Part shown: one piece after another, positions 33,024 through 44,063 of the stretch
Layout: each line of letters opens with the position of its first letter
Numbering within the stretch: position 1 is the first letter of the stretch
NCBI GenBank assembly: GCA_037042185.1
Contig: JAXQJY010000030.1
Span: forward strand, 372,001-436,000
Direction: 5' to 3'
Source of the DNA: Sordariomycetes sp. S80-01Y
Lineage: Eukaryota; Ascomycota; Sordariomycetes
Length of the DNA stretch: 64,000 bases
The notes under the pieces: model-generated
Databases searched by the model: none
Told to the model about the DNA's origin: nothing
What the model saw: the letters and a program-made list of their open reading frames with translations, nothing else
Translations under genes and position numbers: made by a program

Positions 33024-33341
33024 ATGGAATTTTCTCTCTCTGTGCTGTATCAGCGGCTCTTTGACGGGCCTGTGACTCCGGTGCATATAGGTCATCCGAA
33101 GGCCAACATAGAAGCGGTCAGTAGATTGGACTATTTCCAACTAGGAAAAGATGTGTATTGGTTGGTCCTGGCTGCTTTTACAGAAGTCAAACGTGCACTT
33201 GGAGCGGTCAAAGTCGCTCTTGGCATGCTACGTAGGTTCTCGAGTCCGCTTCAGATGCAGAGTGGCATATGCATCCACACGGCACAGACGCACAGGCGCT
33301 CCATGTTGAGAACAGTCAACAATCGAGATCAAGATGTTTAG
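33024..33341 (+). pseudogene. Possible fragment of a third copy of the seven-helix gene
   Basis: This 105-codon frame contains LDYFQLGKDVYW (about residues 35-46), close to IDYVQLGRDMYW in the ectodomain of copy B (8 of 11 identical over the core, with most DNA differences at third positions). The rest of the frame shows no clear match to either copy, and no membrane part is present. It may be a relic exon, or a chance match. Confidence 0.3.
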
Positions 33342-33488
33342 AGTATCGTGGCGCAGCATGGAACCCCACGCGGTGGAAATAGTTAAATTCATTTACTCCA
33401 CGACTACTTTCCCCATTTACATTGAGAGGACGACCTAAAGGTTGTCTCAAGATGCGCTTCAAGTCAAGTCAGCAGGCCACTCGTCAAG

Positions 33489-35665
33489 ATGGGACTGTCA
33501 ACTCACTCTTCCAACTTCAACAACTGGGTGAACCTGGTTGACAGTGTTCATGATATCCCTTTCGAAGCTCCTGGGTCAGAATACCCACGGGAATCCTACG
33601 ACTTCATTTCGTGGGAGCTCGAACCACCTTGCGATATTTTGGCAGCAATCAAGCACTCGCTCGTCGGACCGTTCGAGCTCTTTGGCAACTCGTCAGATCA
33701 CGATAGCATAGAATTTCGGACGGCACCACTGCTGCTGTTCGACTTGGGCTGCTCGGCTGGCAGCGACGACTGCAACTTCAACGAGACTTGCAGCGACCCG
33801 GCGACGCTTTTCGCGTCATGGCAGACACTGTGGAACTGTCTCACGCTCTCGGGCATGTCGCTGGCCTCCCGCGGATTTCCCTGGTATTTCGAACCCGATT
33901 CTAGCGCGAACGCGAGCGACGACTATGCGTATGACGACGTTCGCAATGCGTTGCAGCCTCTGGGGCTGGACTTGGACTCCATCTCCTCATTCGACGCTGC
34001 TCGGGTTTTCAATCTCACCTTCAAGTGTGCTGAGGCGAGTTGTGAGGGATGGTCGGGGGAAGGGGCCTGTCAACTTGAGTATCCAAGGGACATCAGTTCC
34101 CGTCTAGCAAATGAATCCGGCGAGATAGACTACGTCCAGCTTGGACGCGACATGTACTGGACTTTACGTCCACTCTGCGATGACCTGCAGACTCTGGATA
34201 TGGATATCGCTGGGCCGGGAGTAAGTCGATGTCGTTTCCCACTTTATCGCTTTCCCACTCTGTCGTATCTGGTACGCCCTTCCTGCGTCCAATGCTAACT
34301 ACGCTTAGGTAAAAATCTCGTACTACGTTCAATCAATCCTAGTCCTCGCGCTGTGGGGTATCCTCCGCCTTGTAGTGGTCGAGGGCGCTATCAACTTCGT
34401 CATGGCGCCGGCAATATGGTTCAAGCCGGGGATGAAACGAACCAGAGGGACGTTTACCGACCTCTTTCCTCGTTCACAAGGGCTGTTGAGGCGTGTGGAG
34501 AAGAGCAATGCCGTTCAATCAACTGTCACCATGTTAATCGACTTCCAGGAGGCCCAATGTTTCTTTCTCATCGCCGTGCAGATTGCCGTCATATTCGCCA
34601 CCCACCAGGGCTTCAGATTCCACGCTGGGTCGACAATGTTTAGCCCAGACCAGAACAGAAGCTCGGCCTATGAACTGGCAACGCTGGGCATGTATCTCGT
34701 CTGCCTCGTCCAGATAACCCTTCGCCGGCTGAGAGTGGATTCGACCTACACCTTGCTGTTGTCCACGCTGGTCACCGGGCTTGCCACAGCGACTTTAGCG
34801 AATGGTCTCAGCAGGGCCCTGATGAAGGACACTCTCGCATCTCTTCAGGAGCATAATGCAGTTGAAGAGTGCGGGGCTTATGGCTCGCTGAGGTTCCAAT
34901 GTGTAGGCGAGACTGTTGACGGTGCGGCTGACACCTATTCGTCGACTGGTGAACAATTACAGACCTCACTCTCGTCATATATCAGCTTGGCTCTAGTCTG
35001 GGGCATCAAGTTGTCGAGGGAAGTTGCTAGACGAGGTATAGGCCGCAGGATTAGATCGTCACACGCCTGGTTCAGGTCGGCCGGCTGTCATCGTACTTTG
35101 ATCTACCTTCGAGCGCTGGTTGACGTTGGCATGTTGGCTCTGGAAATCTGGCTGACTCTCTCGATCGCGATAACTGCGTCTATCATGTTTGGGTCCATGA
35201 CTGATTCGGTGGCGAGCGGGTCGCAGGACGGGATCAGTGACAATCCTGGGACTAGGGATTCCTGGAACACCGGTCAAGTCCTCGCGGTATTGGTCTGGGC
35301 TCCCGTGCTGTTGAGATATGCTTATGCTCTCATACGTAAGTAGATCCCCGTGGTTACGTGCCAATAATCGTCAGCGTCGATGCCAAATTCTAACCATGTG
35401 CTTAGGCGGAATCGAGGAAGGTCTCCGAATACGGGTTTCCAGCATGTTCGAGGTCCGCAGAAGAACGCATCAACTGGGTCAGGAACAGTTGGAGCCAAGC
35501 TCTCCTAGGGTTGTGAGTCTAGGCGAGCCGGCACAAAGTTCCGGGCACCTTGGAAAGCAGACCGAGATTGGACATGTGGAGGCTAGGTTTCTCCATGTTG
35601 AACCGGAGGCCATAGAAGCCAATCCGGCCTTACCTCGAAGACGTCGTCGGGCCGGAACTCATTGA
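33489..35665 (+). CDS. Seven-helix membrane protein with a cysteine-rich ectodomain, tandem copy B
   Basis: Paralogue of the upstream gene, in the same orientation. Three exons (33489-34220, 34309-35335, 35406-35665) give 672 aa. The ectodomain has matching landmarks: WELEPPC, TLWNCLTLSG, NLTFKCAEASCEGW, CQLEYP and CDDLQTLDMDIAGPG. It also has five N-glycosylation sites (NSS, NET, NAS, NLT, NES). Intron 1 lies at the same place, just after the AGPG/AGQG motif and before helix 1; intron 2 splits the Arg codon after helix 7 in both copies. The segment 4-5 Cys pair is kept (EECGAYGSLRFQC). The cytoplasmic tail differs: it is longer and ends basic (LPRRRRRAGTH) where copy A is acidic. The start is uncertain; about 20 codons are open upstream and no signal peptide is seen. 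Function unknown. Confidence 0.75.
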
Positions 35666-36229
35666 GTTCTGCATGCCTTACGGATCAAGCGTGCGCAAGA
35701 AGTCAACCATTTTGTCGAGATACTATCCAGGCTATGCTCTCAGCTAGACCTGAACTGATCTGACGATGCATAAGAGCCCTTTCGGCATTGAGCCATAGTT
35801 TTGGCACCTACTATAGATGAACCTTATACATCTATATGCTCTGAACACGTCTTTGCTCCCCACTTTGTTTGTCTGGTGGTTGCAGGATGGACAGATTCCC
35901 GCCAGTAACGCAGTGGTTGCCCGTGGTATGCGCCTCCAACCCAGAAAGTGTATGCATGGATCCATGCTTGAAAGCAGAACTATAAAGAAAGAAAAGAAAG
36001 AAATTCTTGGAGCAAATTATCTACGGCAATTCTTGTAGCGCACATAGATTTGTTCGAGTACAACTTACCTGTTCAGCGCATCCGCGACAGCTACCAAAGT
36101 ATCGCGACGCGCCCCGTTCCGAAGATGATCCGAGCCGGACCTCACCTCCCAAAATTTCGCGACTCGCCCATCACCACCGCCAGCCGCCAGTCTCAAACCA
36201 CGACCCCGAGCCTCCAGCCCATCGCCAAA
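35666..36229. other. Spacer and leader before the uL3m gene
   Basis: Downstream of copy B and upstream of uL3m. Frames from 36050 run in phase into the uL3m gene but look like leader. An A/G-rich AAAGAAAAGAAAG run lies at about 35986-36001. Confidence 0.45.
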
Positions 36230-37246
36230 ATGCCGCCGCGGCTACCAATTCGAGTCGCCCTCCCACGGCTGACGGCCCGGCCGACGATTGCCCCCCGCCT
36301 CCCGCAATCGTCAACGATCCGCCTCATCCACCAGAACCCGGGCTGGGTCACCCGCCCCCGAACCCAGAAACACACCCGCTTCAACCAGGTGACCGAGGGC
36401 ATCCCCGCGCTCACCACCGGCCCCGCCGCCGCCCTCAAGCGTCGCGAGAAGACCACGCCATGGCGCACCGGCGCGCTGGTCACCAAGAAGGGCATGACGG
36501 CCATGTACGACAAGAAGGGCAACCGCATCGCCTGCACCGTCCTGCAGCTCGACCAGGTGCAGGTCGTGAACAACAAGACGAGGGAGAAGAACGGGTACTG
36601 GGCCGTGCAGATCGGACGGGGGGGCAAGGACCCGAAGAACCTCGCCAGCCCGCAGCTGGGATACTACGAGAACAAGGGGATTCCGCCCAAGGCCGAGCTG
36701 GCTGAGTTCTATGTCAAGGACGAGAGCGGACTGCTGCCTGTGGGCGTGCAGTTGCTGCCGGATTGGTTCCAGGTCGGACAGTACGTCGACGTCAAGGGCA
36801 ACTCGCGCGGCATGGGCTTCGCCGGTGGTATGAAGCGTCACGGCTTCTCCGGTCAGGAGGCCTCGCACGGTAACTCCAAGAACCACCGCACCATCGGCTC
36901 GGCGGGTCCGTCGCAGGGTGGCGGCTCTCGTGTCTACCCGGGCAAGAAGATGCCGGGTCGCATGGGCAACGAGTCCGTCACGGTGCAGAACCTGAAGGTG
37001 CTGGCCGTGGACAACGAGATGGGCACGGTGATTGTCAGCGGGCCGGTGCCGGGCCCCAAGGGACTGACGTTGAAGCTGCAGGACTCCAAGAAGAGGAAGC
37101 CCCCCGGTGCGCCGTTCAGGGAGAACGCGAGGAAGCAGCTGGAAGAGAGGCACCCTGATTGGGAGGAGCAACTGCACTACGCCAGGATTGCGCATAGTCA
37201 GATGAAGATGCAGCGCCAACCGCATCTGGAGCCGCGTGAGCTGTAG
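36230..37246 (+). CDS. Mitochondrial large-subunit ribosomal protein uL3m
   Basis: A single exon encodes 338 aa from the chosen ATG (AAAATGCCG). The frame is open for 60 more codons upstream, with ATGs at 36050 and 36125, but the chosen start gives an Arg-rich, acid-free N-terminus (MPPRLPIRVALPRLTARP) typical of a mitochondrial presequence. The L3 signature runs through GFAGGMKRHGFSGQEASHG, then HRTIGSAG and PGKKMPGRMGNE. The protein helps form the peptidyl-transferase end of the mitoribosome (yeast Mrpl9). An N-terminal fungal extension (WVTRPRTQKHTRFN) precedes the core at about residue 70. Confidence 0.92.
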   Translation: MPPRLPIRVALPRLTARPTIAPRLPQSSTIRLIHQNPGWVTRPRTQKHTRFNQVTEGIPALTTGPAAALKRREKTTPWRTGALVTKKGMTAMYDKKGNRIACTVLQLDQVQVVNNKTREKNGYWAVQIGRGGKDPKNLASPQLGYYENKGIPPKAELAEFYVKDESGLLPVGVQLLPDWFQVGQYVDVKGNSRGMGFAGGMKRHGFSGQEASHGNSKNHRTIGSAGPSQGGGSRVYPGKKMPGRMGNESVTVQNLKVLAVDNEMGTVIVSGPVPGPKGLTLKLQDSKKRKPPGAPFRENARKQLEERHPDWEEQLHYARIAHSQMKMQRQPHLEPREL

Positions 37247-37503
37247 CTGGGTTAGACTGTAAGATGGGATGGAGTCATGGCTTGTTGTATTATACATGGA
37301 TCTACTGTACAAGATTTTCTTGCTGTCATCAAAGCATACCGTTCAAGCTCTCTGCCTGCTCCTCCGTCTGCATCACTTTCAGAAAGTGACGCCGTCCCAA
37401 GTGTGCCGTATCAGCCCTAATAATTGACGTGCTGAGTCTTGCGATGCCCTGTTCACTTCACAACCTCCCACAGAACCACGCGCATCCCTGACTAAGGCCT
37501 CAG

Positions 37504-38202
37504 CTACCTGTTCAAGGGCGGCTGCTGTCTGAACCCCCTCGTGTCCAGCTCATCGTCCTCCAGCACAACGGGGAGCACGTTGCCCTCATCCATCACCAGC
37601 CTGAAGGGGTCTCCACCCTCCAGCAAATCAATCCAAACCCCGTCCTCGCCCTTCAAGCTCCACTCCGTCGTCTCGAACATGCCCCTCGCCGTCTTCCTGT
37701 TGCTGGCGAACCTCATCGTGGCGGTGCCCTTGGTTCCCTTCACGGTGAACCACACGTCGATCTTGCCCTGGAGCTGGTTCATCGTGCCGTGGATCCAGGG
37801 GATCTGGTGCTTGAAGTAGATATCGTCTCCGAGAATCGAACGGGCCTGCGGCGACGTTCGCAGCGCGTACAGTGTCGAGGCGATGACGGGCGAGGACATC
37901 TTTTGGTAGTTGAAGATGGCCACGGAAGAAGCGGCGACGATGGCGAGGAAGATGGGGAGGGTGCGGCCCCAGCGGAAGGAAACCTGCTCGATAGCTATCC
38001 CATGTCAGCGTCCTGTACGTCTCTGGCATCCCAGCAGGAGGAGAGTTGACTTACACGGCAGCTCGCGGTCTGCGCGTCGATTCATGAGCGGCCCGTCACC
38101 AGGCTTCGGGGCAGGGGTGATCCATCTCTTCTGCTGTCTGCCGGCAGTCTGTCTGCCCTTGAGCGCAGACGCTAGCCTTCGTCTTATCATGCGCGACAGC
38201 AT
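37504..38202 (-). CDS. coa1: Cytochrome c oxidase assembly factor Coa1
   Basis: Two exons (38202-38055, 37994-37504) give 212 aa. Coa1 is an inner-membrane protein that stabilises newly made Cox1 during complex IV assembly. The start MLSRMIRRRLASALKGRQ is a typical matrix presequence (basic, no acids). A processed-type stretch with ADRELPS follows, then one membrane segment (LPIFLAIVAASSVAIFNY, about 61-78). A conserved C-terminal domain follows (SPVIASTLYALRTS, DDIYFKHQIPWIHGTMNQLQ, then KGTATMRFAS). The splice at ELPS|IEQ restores the family pattern. Its neighbours upstream are nuclear genes for another mitochondrial protein (uL3m) and a small membrane protein. Confidence 0.86.
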
Positions 38203-38493
38203 TGTGCCTTCTGTCGCAACTTGTGAAGGTCGCAATGGCAGAGGTGGGATGATGTTCAGGTTGGTTGCTCGCAGGGTCGGACCAAATTTTGCCGCGTGCC
38301 GAGTCTCCGAGCCCAGGCCACCACCAGCCGCAGCCCACATCGTCATCCCAGCACCACTGGCACCACCACGCAGCGGTGACACACCAACCACGCCTGGAGC
38401 AGTGCTGAGAAGCCCCATAACCTTATTTGTGCCACGTCCCCTAATCCCCTTATAAGCGGCGCGCGCTCTGGTGCCGAGCTCCCACCGCCTGGG

Positions 38494-39218
38494 ATGGCAG
38501 CCTCCCACTCAGCAGCACGGAGCTACATGATGGACAACCTACGCGATCAAACAGCGCGCATGCGCAAGACGTTTCGCTACCCGGCCGACGAGGAGACGGA
38601 GAGCGTCGACAGTCAACCGGAGGCCATGGACGAGGAGGGTACGTCTCTTGACGCCCTGCGCGGGTTGCCGCATGGCGGGGGGCAGAGCCCAGTTGCTGAC
38701 GTCGCGAAACAGAGCAGGAAGAATTCATCAAGCGCCTCGCCGCAGAGAATACGGCCCGCAACGCATCCTTCGCCAAGGCACTGATCGCGCTGCCGACCGT
38801 CACGACCCTGCCCTACTTTCCGGCTCTGCTGCGGGCCGACACGCGCCTCTTCGCGCTGCTGAGCATCACGAGCCTGCTGTCGACCGCGTTCCTGCTGTAC
38901 CAGCTCCCGCACACCGACACCGGCATCGATGCGGTTGATAGATGGATCAAGGGCGGCCAGAACGTGAGGAAGCAAGTCATGGACAGCAGCCGGTCGCCCT
39001 TGGAGAAGTTTCTTCCCCTGCTGAATGCGCTTCTGGTGGGGGTGCTGGTGCTCATGGGCTTGGTCACCAAGTCTGACTCCGTGAGCTTTGCGTGGATTGG
39101 CATGGGGAACTTGCCTGCTATTGTGTATGGCGTGGTGCTTCTGTCAAAGGTCGTGATGGCGAGTGTCGACCCTGAAGGCGAGTTGTCGGGGCTCAAGTAC
39201 GAGTACAAGGGTGCTTAG
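38494..39218 (+). CDS. Small fungal integral membrane protein, function unknown
   Basis: Two exons (38494-38638, 38713-39218) give 216 aa. I do not recognise a named family. The N-terminal 60 residues are hydrophilic, followed by a short charged helix (EQEEFIKRLAAENTARN). Hydrophobic segments follow at about 72-85 (ALPTVTTLPYFPALL), 92-110 (RLFALLSITSLLSTAFLLY), 149-167 (FLPLLNALLVGVLVLMGL) and 178-197 (MGNLPAIVYGVVLLSKVVM). The protein ends with SGLKYEYKGA. The 74-nt intron is canonical. It is divergent from coa1 across 291 bp, so the two may share a promoter; a mitochondrial or ER location is a guess. Confidence 0.7.
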
Positions 39219-39311
39219 CATGGTCCGCTTTCAGCCTTCAGAGAGCTATGCATCACGAATGAGGATACGAAGTTACGACATCATGATTCTTTCTATTACA
39301 GACAAAAAAGT

Positions 39312-42300
39312 CTACATGTCTATCGAGTCGTTAAACCGCAGTACACCGTGACTTTTCAGCACGCCGTCCACTCCCTGCGGTGGGCGGTCGAACGCATCTG
39401 TCTGCGCCGGTGCGTCCGTTTCGGCGGTCTTGTCCATTACCAGAGCGAGTCCATGGGATTTGATGGCATCGACGAGGGCGGGGACCATGTCCTGAAGGAG
39501 TATCAGTAACTGTTGCTAAGAAACACGACTGCAGAGGTGTGACTTACCAGGAGTCGGGAGAAGCATATCAAGCCCATGAAGTTGTTGCTCTGCGCTATCC
39601 GTACGACTTCCTTTATCGACGCGCTCCTCCTACCACTGCTCCGCACGACGCCGGTCGAGGGTGCCGTCTCCTCCCTGCCGAGGTCGTTGCACAGGAAGAC
39701 GGGGAAGTTGGGTTGTTTCCAGTTCAGCGCTGTGCACAGCTGAGGATTGTAGCTGCTAAACACGATCGACCGGACAGCGTCTGGAGACTGAGCTCGTTGC
39801 GCCCGAGCATGGTCAAAGACCACGTTCAGGATGGCGTCGACGAAGATGTTAACGTCCAGCGCAGGGCCGAGGGCAAGAGACTTCTCCTCTTCTGGTGTTG
39901 GGTAGAGGATCTGTAGGTTGACGTGGATGCCTTTCGGCAGGATAGAAAGAGCTTCGACGAGCGTGATGCCAGCAGTGGCCAGGATCTGGTAGACCTGCGC
40001 TATGCTCTCTGGTGATCTCGTTGAGAGACTCGGTAGTTGCGCGCGGCTGCCGCTCTGCGCTGTTGTAGCGGCAAATTGCTCCAGCGACAGGCGACAGACA
40101 GGTATCTCGATCCCCCCGCAGGGTACTGTCCACGTAGGCCAGATGACTGGGATACCATCGCTGGTGTATTGAACGAACATTCGTACATAGTCACCCGACA
40201 GACTTGAACCTGTGACCACTGCACTGGTGGGCTGGTTGAACTGGCTCGTTGCCTTCCAGTACGTCTCAAAATCCGTAATCTCGAGCGGTTGTCCTTGGAA
40301 AGGCTTGATCACTTGCGTGTTGAAGCTGATCTGGCCGATCGCCCGTAGCCGAGGGTCGAAGAGCGGTAGACAACATCTGGAATTACCTTGCAGCGCTTTG
40401 AAAGTGCTTGGCAATACCACCGTCTTTGCGATTACCTTGGCGCCGTAGGCAGGGAACACGTCAAAGTCGAGGGAAAAAGATTCCAGATTATCGATCTGGA
40501 AGGAAACCATGCGGGTATCTTCTTGGAAAGGGAGGATGATGTTTTTGGGGATAAGGTCAGAAACCTTGGATGAGATCGTGAGGCGCGCGGCCGGGTACTT
40601 GCCATCTTGGAAGAAAACGAGCGGTTGCTCACCTGTTTCCTCGAAGCTGAGCTGCACCACCGTCTTAGTATCGAGGAAGTTATGTCCATAACGTCGGAGG
40701 GGAATTATTGGAGGGGGCAGCTCGAGGACAGGGATGGCGTCCGGGTCCAGCGACATAGGCATAGGCGCGCTGCTGCTGTCCATTGCACCCAGCATTGGTT
40801 GCGTGATGAGAGGACTGGTGCGCTGGCGTGTATTGAAGGGTGTGAGAAGCTTCATGCAGGCAAGATGACCTTCCCAAGCCGCGTAGTACATGGCTGGGAG
40901 ATCTTTCTCGTCGAGAACGTTGGGGTTGACGCCAGCGTTGATGAGTGCTTTGAGGCAGTCGACGTTGCCCTCGCCGGCGGCGTGTACGAGCGGCGTCCAG
41001 CCGTAGAGCTTATCGACCTGGTCCAGATCTGCGCCATATTGCTTCAAGAGAAGCAGCAACTCCGATGTCTGCCCTGACCTCGCGACCAAATGTTGAGGGT
41101 ATAGGCCTTCAGCGTCTGGAAGTATGTTTGCTCCATGCTTCAGCAGAAGCTCAACAATTGCAACCGAACCATGCTCGCACGCCAGATTCAGAGGGACGTG
41201 ATCTGAGTCTGAGACTGGATCGATGCGTGCCGATTTCGCCAAGAGACGCTCGACGCATCTAAGGTGGCCATGTATTATAGCGTGGATCAGAGGAGTGAAA
41301 TTGTCGTGGTCGATGAGATTAATAGTCCCCTGGCTCGCTACCGTTCTGTCAGTTTCACTCGTCCCATAGGTTTGGCGCAAGGTCTCTCACCTTCCAGCAG
41401 AGCTTCGAGGAAAGCTAACCGCCCGTGCAAGCTGGCATAGTGAAGCGGCACCCGGCCATATACATCCGTGCGGTCAACAGCGACGCCCGCTGCCAGACCC
41501 CATTCCAGAACATGGTATTTGCCGTAGATAGCTGCTTGATGCAAGCAGTTCCTCTCGTTAATGTCGTCATATGAGTGCAAATCCACCAGCTTGGTCTCAA
41601 GGAGGACCTGCAGTGTCTCAACTGGCGCGTCATAAATAGCCGCAAGAAACGTCCTAGTAATGCGCTCCATCAATGAGCTGTCCTCATCTCCAGACTCACT
41701 TGATGACTTCATCTTGGCCAACAAGTCTCGCAACGTCGCGATGTTGCCCGTAATGACCGTATCGAGCAGAAGCGTGTCGGCATCGCCCTCATCGGTCCCG
41801 ATGAAATGTTGACTGGTGACGACATGCCCAGATGATCTGAAGTCGACCTGAATGCCATCCGACCAAGCTCCCAGCTCCTGCAGGCTCGTCGTTGCCTGGT
41901 CTGAAAGCTCGCTGATGACCGTTGCGTTGAAGAACGGCTGGACCTCAACCGCCCTGGACAAGTAGAGCTCCTTCGTCTTCGATTTCGATGTCTTGTCCCA
42001 CTTCTTCAATATCTTCGAGAAGGCAGTGCCGTTAATCTCGACAAACTGCTGCAATTTGTTCAAGTCCGTCGCAAATTGCTGAAATCCCTCCTCGAGTGTC
42101 GTGAACTTTGCCGATCGTCTCGATATGCCATGTCTTGACTGGAGCACCTTCTTCTTATCCAGCAAAGTCTTGAGACGAATCTTGAGCTACATTCAAATTA
42201 CTCATCAGTCTCTGTATAGCAGATGTCTTGCAGGAACGGCAACTCACCTCAGCTTCTTTTTGTAGGTAGAAAGCATTGACCTTGTCCAGTTCCCGCTCTA

Positions 42301-42764
42301 ACTGGAAGAAAAACGTTGCTTTGTTTGCCTGCAGGGCAGCTTGCGAATCGGCTGGGGCGGCAGCGGTTCGGTCGAGTCCATTCTGGGCAGCGAGGAGGGG
42401 GGTCGCGGAGAGCTTCTTGATGAGCTACACAGAGCAGGTGTTAGTGGTGCATGTCTTCAAGAAGCGTTCAAGCCATGCAAGAACCCCGTAAAGACTAGTC
42501 TTTTGAGACCGTGCATGCATATACACGTATCGCTGCTACCGTATGGTCTCAACTTGCTTCGGGATGCAATGCTAATGCGAGATGCTGCTGGGTGGCATAG
42601 GACATGGGAGGCCTCACCTTCTTTAGAGCCTTGTAATTGACGAAACTGGCGGCGTATTCGGGAACCTCGAGCTGGCGCTTTTGAATTTGCTTGCCGAACT
42701 TCCTGCGCACACGTCAGCTTCATGTAGACATGGGCGACGGGGGAGGCATGCCAGCCACTTACAT
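39312..42764 (-). CDS. nuc-2: NUC-2/Pho81-type phosphate-sensing CDK inhibitor (SPX, ankyrin, GDPD-like)
   Basis: Six exons (42764-42763, 42702-42618, 42424-42248, 42186-41391, 41337-39548, 39491-39312) give 1009 aa. In Neurospora NUC-2, and yeast Pho81, the protein inhibits the PGOV-PREG (Pho80-Pho85) kinase when phosphate is low. The SPX domain opens with MKFGKQIQKRQLEVPEYAAS and continues through FFFQLERELDKVNAFY to about residue 190. Six or so ankyrin repeats follow (about 300-560; for example GRVPLHYASLHGRLAFLEALL and GWTPLVHAAGEGNVDCLKAL). The C-terminal third resembles the phosphodiesterase-like domain of the family but shows no clear catalytic HRG motif, so it is probably inactive. 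The start codon itself is split: AT lies in exon 1 and G opens exon 2. No other ATG gives the SPX start. The size and domain order match NUC-2. Confidence 0.93.
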
Positions 42765-44063
42765 CGTGACGGCGTGCAGAGGTGGCTGTTGGAAGAGTAA
42801 CTCTAGGGCCTATCAGACGGAGGCAGGCAGTCAGCCGAGATTGGGGTTGGCCGATCTGTGGCTCGCAGATCCTCCTCTTCTCACGCGGGTGTATGAGAGG
42901 TTGTTTCGAGACGGAACCTCATGACAGTGAAGAGTGAAACGGATAAGGATGAGTCGTTGAGGCACAAGGCGCACGCGTAGGGTTTCTGTGATGTCTCCAA
43001 AGCGCAAAAGGTGCGCAGCTTTCCGAAAAGGTAGACCCGTACAGTGAGCTGATGCGTCAGGGTCGTCGTCGTTCAATATCGATGATCTGGCGTCCTGCCT
43101 CGATGCCGTTGTCGCTTCGGCTGATAACGTATCTCGGTTGCTCCCTGCAACACTGTGACCGCCGTTCGATGATGGTCGTGGTATCACAAACCCCGTCGCC
43201 TTGACCCAATCCAGACGTGGCAGAATCGACCAGCGTTATTCGAACACTGTAGGTCTCAAACGGTCGTTGACCCGAGGACAGGAGCGACGTCGGACGATGA
43301 CAAACTTTGTTTCGACTCGGCTCAGGAATGAAGATCAGATGGACGAACAGCAGGAGAGAAAAGGTGACCACGACTCGGCTGCCCCTCAGCGGGGTGAAGG
43401 AGGCTCTTCACAGCAACAAAATAGACAAGAGCAGTCTACGTAATAAGCCTCAATTCGCTTCATCACTTGCTCGCTTTCTCGCCTTCTGACTTGCTGATTT
43501 CATATGTCATTCGCGCCGAAAGCCCAGCAGGGGACTGAATTCCGATACCTGCACCTCCGGGCGTGACCCTGCATTCCCGGTGATCCCCACCATGTGTTAG
43601 CCGGGACCACCTCTTCCCACCATGTTTCTTAACAGATTTCTGACTGTGGGGTAGATTCTCGGCCCCGGGTACGGTCCAATCGCAAGAGACCTAGCCACCT
43701 CGTGCGGACTTGATAGGGGTTCAGGTGCTCGAGGTGAGCATGAGCAGTGTGGTGGATGGAGGGGCAGAGGGGAGCTCAGGGGGGGGGAGGGGGCAGCACG
43801 TTGGCACGATGCGGCTGCTTCATGAGCTGTGGACAGCCAGCCGTTGAAAGGCGTCATTGTGCTTGAGCTGTGTGGCTCTGAGCTGCACCTACGGAAACCT
43901 CCCAACCTCGACAGCCACATGTGCGTCAGGCTTTGTTACTGTGAGTTGCGCTTAGAGAGCATGTGTTCATGTGCTACCTCTAGCCAAAGCCATAGGGATA
44001 TTCTTTAACGCTAGGTGTTGACAAAACAATCTGCCCCTCCCTGTTCAACCTTCAAGTGCCGTG
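42765..44063. other. Gene-free region upstream of nuc-2
   Basis: About 1.3 kb that should hold the nuc-2 promoter and leader and the 3' end of the Cue5-like gene. A G-run of eight or more lies near 43779-43793. Small frames (for example 43201-43443) have no family resemblance. I saw no CACGTG-type NUC-1 site close to the start. Confidence 0.45.

Noticed and set aside
36311-37312. A 333-codon minus-strand frame
   Set aside because: Antisense shadow of uL3m; Leu/His/Arg-rich with no domain.
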